Below, piece after piece: positions 12,202-21,300 of a stretch of DNA of 26,676 nucleotides; the stretch's first letter is position 1; each line of letters opens with the position of its first letter. The translations under genes and the position numbers were made by a program. Source of the stretch: a virus; the IMG/VR virus record IMGVR_UViG_3300007513_000173, positions 1 through 26,676 of that record, one strand, 5' to 3'. Below the pieces are notes generated by a model. That model was not told the DNA's origin and searched no databases. It worked only from the letters and a program-made list of their open reading frames with translations.

Positions 12202-14819
12202 CAACTGCTATTGCGGCGAGGGTAGTAAACAGTTCCAGAACCCTTATATCCGGGGTTGGCGACAACGCTTCCTACACCTTGGTGGCAGGTGACAACGACA
12301 AGATCATTATAGCATCTGCGGCTCAGGACGACGACGAAGAGTTCAGGACTGGCAACTCCCACAGTATCGAATACCGGGCACGGGGTGCCGCCACCTTCCT
12401 GAGCCTGCCAACTTCAGGCACCGCAGCAGTCCCTCGGGTGGACACTACAAACACAACCCTGTCGAACAACACCAATGTATCTAACGCAAATAGGCGTGTG
12501 TCCACTGGCCCTTCCGGCGGGCAGAGTTTCCGGGCAGCGGGCAAAGAGTTTGTTACTTCACAGTCGCTGAACTACGGTGCGAGGTGTCGAGACGACTTCA
12601 CCGAATGCCAGGTCGCAATAGATTTCAGTCAGTGTGCGGCCGACACTGCTTGGGAGTTCCGTACAAGGTGGGAAGATGACGGCGGGTCCACGACCAGCGT
12701 CACCTGCCCCACGATTACAACTGCCGCCGCCGCTGGGGGCACTACCCACAGCCTTTCAGACACCGACGAGACAATCACGGTAACGTCAACCCAGGTCATT
12801 ACAGCAGTTCAGACGCATGGTCTATCCGACACTGACGAAAGCATCGCACCCACTGCCACCTCCTCTGCAATCACCTCGTCAAAGATACACAGCCTGTCCG
12901 ACACTGACGAAACGATAACTGCTACAGCAGTAAGCGTTATTACGGCAGTACAGACCCATGGCCTGTCACATGCCGAGACCGTCACGCCCACTGCGACGGT
13001 AAACGTCATTACGGCGGTACAGACGCATGAACTCGCACACACCTCTGCGTCCGTTACCGTTACGTCCACGCAAGAGATAACTGCAAACGTACTGCACAGC
13101 CTTACGCATTCGGAGACGATCACTCCCACGGCAACAAACGTCATCACTGCCGTACAGACGCACGAACTATCGCACTCAGATACAATAACCCCTACTGCTA
13201 CGGTAAACGTCATTACAGCGGTACGGGTTCACGACCTTTCACACTCCGAGACGATCACCCCGACTGCCACCAACGCCGACATATCCTCGCAGTCGTTGTC
13301 GTCCCATAGCCTGTCACATTCCGAAACAATCACGCCCACTGCCACCTCGTCTACGCTGACCGCTGACCAAATACACGACCTGTCCCATGCTGAGACGATC
13401 ACGCCTACGGCCTCTACGGGGGTTATCACTTCCAATAAGGTCCACAGCCTGTCAGACTTCTCGTTTGCCGCCTCATTTACTCTCACCAACAGGATCAAAG
13501 CGGTACAGACGCACAGTCTTTTAGACACCGACGAGGAGATCACACCCACCGCCGCTGGAGTTATTTCCGCTAAATCTGAACATTCTTTGTCAGGATCTGG
13601 TTCTCCTGTCGTAAGTAGTACTGGGGCATTGTCTGCGGGTATCACCCACTCCCTTTCGCACGCTGGCACGGTCGAGCCAACAGCGACATCGGCGCAGATC
13701 ACTACCGAACAGTTACACGGGCTGGTGTCGGCCCCACCCGCCATAGAACCGACCGCTGTTGGGTCTCTCAGTGTCACTTCGGTACACTCACTGGCAAGTT
13801 CCGTTGAAATCACCCCTACTGCTGATGCCGAGTTGTACGCAGCCCAGGAGCATTCCCTTGTTGACTCGGCCACCATACCGTCACTGACAGCAGTATCGGA
13901 GATATCCTCAAGGAATACACACTCCCTGTCCCACTCACCCGAGATCACCATCACGGAGATCGGGGAGTTGACAGCGGTTCAGACACATACGCTGATCTTC
14001 TCGGGGACGGTTGGGGCTTCAGCGTCAACAGCGAGTATAAAATCGGGCGTAATAGTAAGCCTGTCCGGGGTAGCGTCGATACCAGAACTGGTCGCTGAGG
14101 CCTATATTTACGCAGCAACGTACATACTTGAGGTTACTATAGATGGTGTTGGCAGCCTATCGGACAGTCTTTTGAAAAGGAGTGAGTACATGGCAGTGGA
14201 GGATATTTGGAATGTGGGCTTATCTCAACTAGGGGTGGGTCTCGTAGATGGGCAGGTTGACGGAAGTGCCCAGGCTGCTCTAATAGACAAGATTTGGGAC
14301 AACTTCAGGCAGCAGTTCATTAGCGACCACGCTTGGAATGGTTGCAAGACTACGGAAGTCCTGGTGCCGCTGGCAGACTCGAACTTCAAGGACACGAGCA
14401 GGTGGGCCTACGTGTACACCCTGCCAAGTGACTATATTCGGGCACTTACGCTAAATGGCTACCCCAACCAGCCTAAGTCCTCTGAGTCTGTAGCGTGGGA
14501 AATCGAGATAGTAGCCAATGATAGCGGTACAAAGTCCAGGTGCTTGGTAACGAACCAATCGTCGGCTAAACTTGAGTATGTGTTCGACGTAGGCGACGCT
14601 AACATAGAACTTCTGTCTCCCGCCATGAGTCATGCAGCGGGGTTGGGCCTTGCATCGTTCGTTGGTGCGAACTTTGGGAAGAGTGCTAGCGAGTTAGCCC
14701 TGATAGAGCAGAAGTACCGAGAGGCACTACTGAAGGCCAAGGGTATTGACGGCCAGGAGTCGTCTGGTAAGTACTTCTCGCCAACTGAGTTGGTAGACGT
14801 TAGGTATAGAGGAGGGTAG
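12198..14819 (+). CDS. Repeat-rich tail protein fused in frame to tail tubular protein A
   Basis: One uninterrupted 873-aa frame. Residues 1-183 form a beta-rich N-terminal region that includes ECQVAIDFSQCAADTAWEFR, a pattern seen in phage tail appendage domains. Residues 184 to about 645 hold some 20 tandem units of about 23 residues with consensus H-x-L-S-H/D-x-E-T-I-T-P-T-A-T-x-x-x-I-T-A-V-Q-T, likely forming an elongated beta structure. Residues 665-873 are a complete tail tubular protein A (T7 gp11 type). An ATG at 14190 with its own SD begins exactly there, so both a fusion and a free TtpA may be made. The upstream start at 12198 overlaps the previous stop (ATGA). A TGA in the +1 frame at 14173-14175 shows that one frameshift would separate the two genes, so a sequencing error or recent fusion must be considered. 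Confidence 0.8.
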   Translation: MTTAIAARVVNSSRTLISGVGDNASYTLVAGDNDKIIIASAAQDDDEEFRTGNSHSIEYRARGAATFLSLPTSGTAAVPRVDTTNTTLSNNTNVSNANRRVSTGPSGGQSFRAAGKEFVTSQSLNYGARCRDDFTECQVAIDFSQCAADTAWEFRTRWEDDGGSTTSVTCPTITTAAAAGGTTHSLSDTDETITVTSTQVITAVQTHGLSDTDESIAPTATSSAITSSKIHSLSDTDETITATAVSVITAVQTHGLSHAETVTPTATVNVITAVQTHELAHTSASVTVTSTQEITANVLHSLTHSETITPTATNVITAVQTHELSHSDTITPTATVNVITAVRVHDLSHSETITPTATNADISSQSLSSHSLSHSETITPTATSSTLTADQIHDLSHAETITPTASTGVITSNKVHSLSDFSFAASFTLTNRIKAVQTHSLLDTDEEITPTAAGVISAKSEHSLSGSGSPVVSSTGALSAGITHSLSHAGTVEPTATSAQITTEQLHGLVSAPPAIEPTAVGSLSVTSVHSLASSVEITPTADAELYAAQEHSLVDSATIPSLTAVSEISSRNTHSLSHSPEITITEIGELTAVQTHTLIFSGTVGASASTASIKSGVIVSLSGVASIPELVAEAYIYAATYILEVTIDGVGSLSDSLLKRSEYMAVEDIWNVGLSQLGVGLVDGQVDGSAQAALIDKIWDNFRQQFISDHAWNGCKTTEVLVPLADSNFKDTSRWAYVYTLPSDYIRALTLNGYPNQPKSSESVAWEIEIVANDSGTKSRCLVTNQSSAKLEYVFDVGDANIELLSPAMSHAAGLGLASFVGANFGKSASELALIEQKYREALLKAKGIDGQESSGKYFSPTELVDVRYRGG
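12747..14130 (+). repeat. About 20 tandem 69-bp (23-aa) repeats inside the tail protein gene
   Basis: Nineteen units begin with histidine, followed by a last degenerate unit that begins SLSG. Unit length is 22-25 residues, mostly 23. The most regular units read like HDLSHAETITPTA followed by a short variable strand. Later units (after about unit 11) diverge. The regular spacing of small, beta-prone residues suggests a solenoid or stalk. The DNA is less conserved than the protein, so the array is old or selected at protein level. Confidence 0.85.
14190..14819 (+). CDS. Tail tubular protein A (internal start product)
   Basis: The 209-aa product corresponds in size to T7 gp11 (196 aa), the adaptor ring between portal and nozzle. 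Family features are AVEDIWNVGLSQLG at the start, DKIWDNFRQQFISDHAWNGC, YVYTLPSDYIRAL near residues 74-86, LEYVFDV, and a C-terminal helix AGLGLASFVGANFGKSASELALIEQKYREALLKAK. ATG at 14190 has AAGGAG with 7-nt spacing, better than many starts in this operon. The same frame is also read from 12198 as the C-terminus of the repeat protein. It is followed one base later by the TtpB start. Confidence 0.85.
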   Translation: MAVEDIWNVGLSQLGVGLVDGQVDGSAQAALIDKIWDNFRQQFISDHAWNGCKTTEVLVPLADSNFKDTSRWAYVYTLPSDYIRALTLNGYPNQPKSSESVAWEIEIVANDSGTKSRCLVTNQSSAKLEYVFDVGDANIELLSPAMSHAAGLGLASFVGANFGKSASELALIEQKYREALLKAKGIDGQESSGKYFSPTELVDVRYRGG

Positions 14820-14820
14820 T

Positions 14821-17800
14821 TTGTGGTTTCCGCAGGTTAGTTTCCGAAATGGTGAGATTTCCCCGGTTTTTGACGGCTTGTCCAACCCGGAGTTGTACGA
14901 GTCATCTTGCCGTAAGGTTGAGGGTGGTGTGGTTTCAACGAATGGGACCATAAAGAAGCGTGGTGGCACAAGATTCGTCGCTGATACCGAGTTTTCGACC
15001 TCGAACAACGGGAAAACGTACACTTCAGACGCTTGCAAGTTGATCCCGTTCATACACGGCACAGATATCTACGTCCTTGTGTTTGAGGTCATGTCAGACG
15101 ACCAGGACTCATGGGGCATCATTCGTGCGGTAGTGAACAACACGCTAATAACCTCCATTGATGCGACTACCCCTGCTGCTGAGGCTTGGACCGAGGGGTA
15201 CAACCTGCCATTCAGGACCATTACCGCTGGAACAGACAAACTGAACTACTGGCCGCCCGGAACCGACGACACATCTGGCAACACAAACGTATACACTGGC
15301 GTTTTCGGACAGCACAACTTTACTGCTGCCCAACTGCCTGATCTTCAGTACTTCCAGCACGAGGAGATCCTGGTCGTCATGCACCCCGATGCGGTACCTT
15401 TGCAGGTATACCAGAGCACCAGCGACACTGGCATCAGCAGGCTTGCAACAAGGCCGTATGAGTGCAAGGGGCGATCACCGGGCGTGAAGCGTGTTGGTGA
15501 AAGGTTCTCCATGGTGGTGACACGCCAGTCTGAACCGGCTGCCTGGACGGGTCTGGAGCATGCGTGGGACGTTGAGACGACACGCCACTGGTTTGACGAG
15601 GACGACATGTTTGCCATATACAGGATTGGTCATGCCAGGAAAAACAACCCGGCCCCATATCCGCCCGTAGGTGCCTCCGAGGACGTGTGGACCGTGAACA
15701 CAGACTACAACGACTGGGGAGAGGACTTGCGTGGTGTGTACGCCATGGTGACCCGTGTCCACCACTCCAAGAAGGCCGAGATGAGGCTTGTGTCTTCCCT
15801 CACATGGTTCGCTGATTCAACCTGGGAGTTCAAAGGCTTCACGGATGACCCATTTGACTGGGACGGCCCCTGGTTGCCCGAGGATACGACCAAGTGCAAC
15901 ATAGACTACCGGCACCAAGACCCCCCAAATGCCGCAGCCAGCGGGGCGGGAGACACCGAACCGGGCGGACCGATACCAACCCCCACTGCACCCCTGGGTG
16001 GTGTAGCGTACGGGCATAACCCTACGCAGGTTGTGCTTCAGAATGTCGGGTTGAATGGATCGGCGGCAGACAAGATCACAAACCTAAACCAACTGGTAGG
16101 ATGTGTGGTAACCAAACAGGTCGGTAGTACAAATCAGGCTACAGACGAGAAGGCACTGGCAATGGTGGCTATGACTGGCACTGACCTTGGGGGCGACCCA
16201 GCGTCAGACGGGACCAATATCGCTATAGCCTACAACATGGTGGGGACTGAGGCACCCTCTGCGACGCAGCCCACGTGGGAGGACAGAACCGACACGGAGG
16301 TTTCGGGTGCAGAAATATACCGACTACGTGACAAAAGTTCCAAGGCGTTGTTGCCAACCATTACCATGGCGGGTGCCTGGGATAGTTGGGCGAACAGTGA
16401 GTCCGGCGTGGAGGCTGGGTACTACAGGAAGATAGCGGCTGGGGACGACGTGTTCCTGTACGTTGGAAATGTCCCAGACTCGGACATATTCAAGCATATC
16501 CCGGAAAACCATGACGCTGCAATCGACACAACTGAACATGGTGACGTTGCTAACCCCACTGCTGCTGTTGAGATCGGCGGGGTGGTACATATCAATGGTG
16601 GGTCGTTCGCACTGAAAGACAAGAAAGACAACTGCTACCTAGCATATTGCCTAGTGGCACCAATACACCAGTCTGTCACCTCTAAGTTTGAACTGGGGTG
16701 GTCAACTGCGATTGGTTTCCCAGGTTGCGGGGTCAGTCACCAGGGCAGGGTGCTGTTCTCAGGTTTCACTCGTGAGAAGGGAGTGGTTGTCGGCAGTTTA
16801 CCCGACGACCCCACGAACTTCTCTCTAGGGGCAGATGCTTCTGACGGCATGCACTTTGTGGTGAACGATCTCAGGGGCAGTGCGGTGAAGTGGCTGGCTT
16901 CCGGCAAGGATCTTATCTTTGGAACTGAGTCCGCTGAGTTTTCCATGACTGGTTCTCCACTGTCTTCACTGAGCGTAGGTGTTGACCGGCAATCGGCGTA
17001 TGGTTCTGGTGGGGTACGCCCGGTCATAGCGGGGAACCTGCTACTGTACGTCCAGAAGGACTTGCGGACTATCCGTGCCATGAAATACAACTTCGATAAC
17101 CAGCGATACATAAGCCTAAACATAACCTCAGAGCATGAGCACATGTTTAGCGGTAGAACTATCAAGGAGTTGATTGTGTGGGAGGACACGGAAGATCCTG
17201 TCGTCCTTGTGAGGTTGTCTGACGGAGAGGTGTTGTCGTGCCGTGTAAGTGAGAAGGGTGGGTTCTTTGGTTGGTCAAGGATGAAGTTCCCACTATGCTC
17301 GTCGATATGCCCGTCTAGGAACTACGCACAGGCATTGAATGGCCGACCCACAACGGGTGACGACTTCTACATTTCCATAGAAGGTACTAACAAGTATCGG
17401 CTGTGTCGTTTCGAGGATGAGTTATACTTGGACGAGTCGGTCACTCCGCAGCACCCGGCATACTCCTCGCCCAATCTGACAATAACACTGCCTACCGGGG
17501 TGAGCCACCTGGACGGGACCACTGTTTCGGTTGTACTCGACGGGCTTTACAGGGGCGAGTTTGCATGCACAGGCGGTGTTATCGTTGTAGGTACGGAAAG
17601 CGCAACAACTGCTGCACCTCTTGTTCGTGTGGGCAAGAAGATATCCATGGTCATTCAGCCAAGAATACCAGAGAGCGCAGGCACCCCACGTTCGGCAAGC
17701 ACGTTGGGTAGAAATAAGAACATATCGTCGGTAGCGGTCGCAGTGAATGCAACACGTGGACTGAAGGTGAATGGTTACGAGATCGACAACACCTTCACGC

Positions 17801-17958
17801 AGGTCTCCGACGCTGATTTGCCCACTGCTGTACAGGGCTGGTCTGAGGTTCCTGTTACGGGGGTTTACGGTGTTCAACCGGTTGTTGAGATATCGTCAGA
17901 TCGTCCATACGCAGCAGAGGTTTTCGGGGTAACAATGGATATGAGTACGGAGGGATAA
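14821..17958 (+). CDS. Tail tubular protein B (nozzle)
   Basis: The 1045-aa product begins WFPQVSFRNGEISPVFDGL, with ESSCRKVEGGVVSTNGTIKKRGGTRFV after it, the typical opening of T7 gp12-type nozzle proteins ('f-x-G-x-h-S-P...G-x-x-x-R-x-G-T-x-F'). It is longer than T7 gp12 (794 aa). Asp/Gly/Thr-rich central segments at about residues 330-560 could account for the extra length. A later WLASGKDLIFGTESAEFSM and the C-terminal beta-sandwich also fit. The start is TTG (14821), with GAGGAGGG 4 nt upstream. It forms the tail tip below the adaptor ring. Confidence 0.9.
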   Translation: MWFPQVSFRNGEISPVFDGLSNPELYESSCRKVEGGVVSTNGTIKKRGGTRFVADTEFSTSNNGKTYTSDACKLIPFIHGTDIYVLVFEVMSDDQDSWGIIRAVVNNTLITSIDATTPAAEAWTEGYNLPFRTITAGTDKLNYWPPGTDDTSGNTNVYTGVFGQHNFTAAQLPDLQYFQHEEILVVMHPDAVPLQVYQSTSDTGISRLATRPYECKGRSPGVKRVGERFSMVVTRQSEPAAWTGLEHAWDVETTRHWFDEDDMFAIYRIGHARKNNPAPYPPVGASEDVWTVNTDYNDWGEDLRGVYAMVTRVHHSKKAEMRLVSSLTWFADSTWEFKGFTDDPFDWDGPWLPEDTTKCNIDYRHQDPPNAAASGAGDTEPGGPIPTPTAPLGGVAYGHNPTQVVLQNVGLNGSAADKITNLNQLVGCVVTKQVGSTNQATDEKALAMVAMTGTDLGGDPASDGTNIAIAYNMVGTEAPSATQPTWEDRTDTEVSGAEIYRLRDKSSKALLPTITMAGAWDSWANSESGVEAGYYRKIAAGDDVFLYVGNVPDSDIFKHIPENHDAAIDTTEHGDVANPTAAVEIGGVVHINGGSFALKDKKDNCYLAYCLVAPIHQSVTSKFELGWSTAIGFPGCGVSHQGRVLFSGFTREKGVVVGSLPDDPTNFSLGADASDGMHFVVNDLRGSAVKWLASGKDLIFGTESAEFSMTGSPLSSLSVGVDRQSAYGSGGVRPVIAGNLLLYVQKDLRTIRAMKYNFDNQRYISLNITSEHEHMFSGRTIKELIVWEDTEDPVVLVRLSDGEVLSCRVSEKGGFFGWSRMKFPLCSSICPSRNYAQALNGRPTTGDDFYISIEGTNKYRLCRFEDELYLDESVTPQHPAYSSPNLTITLPTGVSHLDGTTVSVVLDGLYRGEFACTGGVIVVGTESATTAAPLVRVGKKISMVIQPRIPESAGTPRSASTLGRNKNISSVAVAVNATRGLKVNGYEIDNTFTQVSDADLPTAVQGWSEVPVTGVYGVQPVVEISSDRPYAAEVFGVTMDMSTEG

Positions 17959-18356
17959 TGTCAGAGGATTGGCAAGGTGCTATAGACACGGGTATGAGTG
18001 CGGCTTCTCTGGGGCACACGCTGGGTGCCTCATGGTTGGGTCCAGTGGGTCTTGTAGCCGGTTTCGCTCTGGGCCATAGGGCCAAGAAGAAGCGCAAGGA
18101 GAAGGAGAGTCTCGAACGCAAGCAGAAGGCAGACACCATGCTTTCTCAGGCGTACGAGCGTGGACGACTCACCAGGAAGAAGGCCGAAACGGACCGTTCC
18201 AAGTTCGCTGGAGGCGGATTATCTACAAGTTCTGGGTCTGCTGCTTCGGGCGAGCGAGGAACTGTGCGTGAGGGCATATACCAGCAGGCGGCCCTTTTAG
18301 CGGGCCTACCTAAGGGACACAAGGCGAGAAACCCTGCAATGTTTGGGATGGCATAA
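17958..18356 (+). CDS. Small virion protein with membrane-like segment (internal virion protein candidate)
   Basis: A 132-aa product. Residues 18-39 form a glycine-rich hydrophobic segment (LGHTLGASWLGPVGLVAGFA), followed by a strongly basic helix (HRAKKKRKEKE). The C-terminal half is flexible and ends in EGIYQQAALLAGLPKGHK. A small protein with a glycine-rich hydrophobic helix directly after TtpB resembles the place of T7 gp14, an ejected internal protein that reaches the host envelope. The start codon overlaps the TtpB stop (TAATG) and is preceded by GGAGG. EGIYQQ also occurs at residues 74-79 of the next protein. Confidence 0.6.
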   Translation: MSEDWQGAIDTGMSAASLGHTLGASWLGPVGLVAGFALGHRAKKKRKEKESLERKQKADTMLSQAYERGRLTRKKAETDRSKFAGGGLSTSSGSAASGERGTVREGIYQQAALLAGLPKGHKARNPAMFGMA

Positions 18357-21300
18357 TGGTACAGGTGAACCTAACCGGGCCTAACTACCGTGAGGCCGTG
18401 GACACACAAGACGAGTTGGCCGTAAAGGACTTACACCAAGAATACAAGTCTGCCCTTGACGACATCAGCACGATAAACACGCTTCTGGAGAAGGGTGGCA
18501 AGGTCATAGATAATATGGCACAAGGCCACTTCGAGGAGGCGTTGCTCGGGCCGCAGGGGGAGTTCCTTGGTGAGGAGGGTATATACCAACAAGGACTACT
18601 TGCTGGCTCTAACCTGGACGACGTGGACGATAACGGGGTACCTGTCCCGGTGGACACTACCGAGGCAAAGGCACACTTCGACGAAGAATACGAGAAACTT
18701 GTGCAGGGTTCCCCACTAATGTACCGGGCCATACTTCGAGGGAAGAAGGCAGGGGTAAAAGGCAAGTACGCCGCTCTTGTAGAGGAACGGGCTTACATGG
18801 AACGGGATGTCGCACTGTCCCGAATGAGTTCGGACGAGGGGACCAAGGAGGACTGGGCACGCATCCTGAGGTCGCAAAACTTGATCAGGAATCCCAACCT
18901 GAGGGTAGATGCACTAAATAGAACGTCCTTGCAATACGTAAATGCAGCCACTAGTGAGGCACCAAGCCCCCTGATTGGCCTTCAGACGGTGGACGCTGCC
19001 ATCGGCGCAGCCAACCTAATCGCACGTTACGACATGTCAGCGGAAGCAGAAGCGTTGGCTAGAAATAATGCCAACGACCGAGCGAATGCATACGCCAAAT
19101 CCGAGGAGGGTAGGTCGCACCTTGCTTACTCCGTGGTCAGTGGTGTGGATAGCGAGGATCATCTTCAGGCTGCTCGGCTTTACATGGGCACATTGGGCGG
19201 CGAAACTGCGGACTGGGCTGATACGTTCCGGGCACTTGTTCCGGCACTAGAGAGGAGTCGTGGTGGCGGGATTTACACTGCCGGAGATGCGAGATTGGTG
19301 TTGAATGCCGTGACCCCCCAGGTACTAGGTGCTGCAAGGGTTGTCAACCCTGAAGTACTCAAGGAATTGCTTGAGAGTGTGTTTCAAAGTCATACAAAGG
19401 TGGACGTTAGCGGGGCGGATGACGAAGCCATAATGGATGTCCTGATGGAACTTGAGCGGGAGCAACACAAAAACTCAGACCCTGCCTTGGGGGCTACAGT
19501 CGCCCTCCTCGAAACCTACGTGGGTAAGACATCCGTGATTGCTAGACGTGGGGCTGCTTCCGGCACAGGGATGCCGTGGGCCAACACCCCAAGCACTGAT
19601 AATGTCAAAGAGTCTGGGGCTATCAAAGCACTTGCGGAGGCAGGGATATTGCCAGAAGGTACCGAGTTTAGGGGGATAACGAAAGCACTGTCGGACTTTA
19701 CTCCACACAGCCAGAGGGCGTTTTTGGAGGAGTTGATCTCCTTTGCCGGTAGGAGGGGAAATGGCAACACCCCAGGACTTATGGGTATGCTTAGTGAGAT
19801 AGAAGACATACTCACGCTCCCCGGTGCTAAGTTGGTGAATGCCGAGAATGGTATTCCCCAAGTGGTATACCCGATCCCCGGTGCCGAGGGGGAATACCGC
19901 AACGTCCTCACACGTGGAAAGGTTGAGGTTCATCAGAGAAGTGAAGGACAGGGAGAGGTCGTACGTCCTTCTGAAGAACGGTCAACACGCCCTTCGGGGA
20001 CGACCGGACAACCCGTGGGTGGGCAACTGAACGATCCTGGCACAGGAAACCCCAATCCAGGCGTTGTGGAGGTAGGCGACACAGGCGTTGTGGAGATAGG
20101 CGGCCCCGACCAGCCTATAGGGATGATTCTTGGGGACAATTATCGTTCAAGTGAGCAGCAGCAACGGATAGAAGAACTTATCGTGTCGATTCATGAAGAG
20201 AGACTAAAGGAGGAGGAGGAGGAGGAGGAGGATCCGGTCAAGTTTATGCACGCCTACGTTTCCCTTGTGGCGTTGAGCAAGTTGGTACATTTCGGTGCCA
20301 AGGATGGGCGAGGCACTAGACTCCTTGAAAGCCTGTTGTCCAAGGGAGCGAGAGAGGGTATCTATAGTGGCCTGAGCGTTCTTGATAAGATGACCCGTGA
20401 CAAGGGCTTCCTGCAGGTGAACATAATGAAGTTCCTGAAGGACACACCACTAGGCAAGATGGTCGCACTGGAAGTTGGAGAAGAGGTACTGCTCGCTATC
20501 ATTGATCGGGCATACGGTACGAGTGCTCAGGAGTTACTGAAGAAGAAGATACAGAATGCCGTACAGAAGGAGATGTACAAGTCCATAAAGGAGAACTTGA
20601 ACCTGAAGAAACTTTTACGTGGGCATTGGGAAGTCGTAAAGTGGCTGAGTAAGGGGACCGCCAACATTGTCAGCAAGACACCAGAGGGTGCCTATGGATG
20701 GGCACGCAATGCCGCCAAGTGGACTGGCAAACAGATTATGCACCACGTACGTAACCCCATGACAATAGCAACCGGTCTTCGAAGGTTGATAAGCCTTCCA
20801 TGGCTGCTCGCTGATGTGGCCGTCACGGAAGGCTCGGAGGCCAATATAGAAGGTCGTGAGAGGCACGCTACTGAGAGCCAGTCTGGTCGCCCAGTGCAAA
20901 CGCTTTCAGACGGAGAAGCCCTGAGAAATGTCCTAATAGCCGCCGGTGCCAAGGATCTGGTGGGCGGTGCGTTCTTTGAATCTGGGCCTGGAAGGGATAC
21001 GCCCGGGACCGGCTTTGCCGCCGGAATTGACATGTTTACTGATCTCATAAAGACAGCAGCCCCTGGTGGCATACCTATCACTACGAACAGAGAGCAGGAC
21101 ATGTATGACCTCGCCGTCGGCTCCGGGACGATCATTTCTGCCGGTTATTACAACGCTATACCCCGTGGGTTATATGAGCGTTTATACCCAGATCAGAAGA
21201 ATGGCGGTGCGTTCAATCAGACTATTCACGTCGTACAGGAAGCGGTGGCGAATGAGGGCATGCTGCTTCCCTTCCATCCAGTCCCCGACCACACGCAACC

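Noticed and set aside
12809-13954. Long minus-strand reading frames opposite the repeat array
   Set aside because: They mirror the repetitive composition of the sense gene, have no ribosome site and show only repeated Val/Ser/Cys strings.
12747-14130. CRISPR-like array of regular repeats
   Set aside because: The units are in-frame protein repeats of about 69 bp without distinct spacers; conservation is stronger in the protein than in the DNA.
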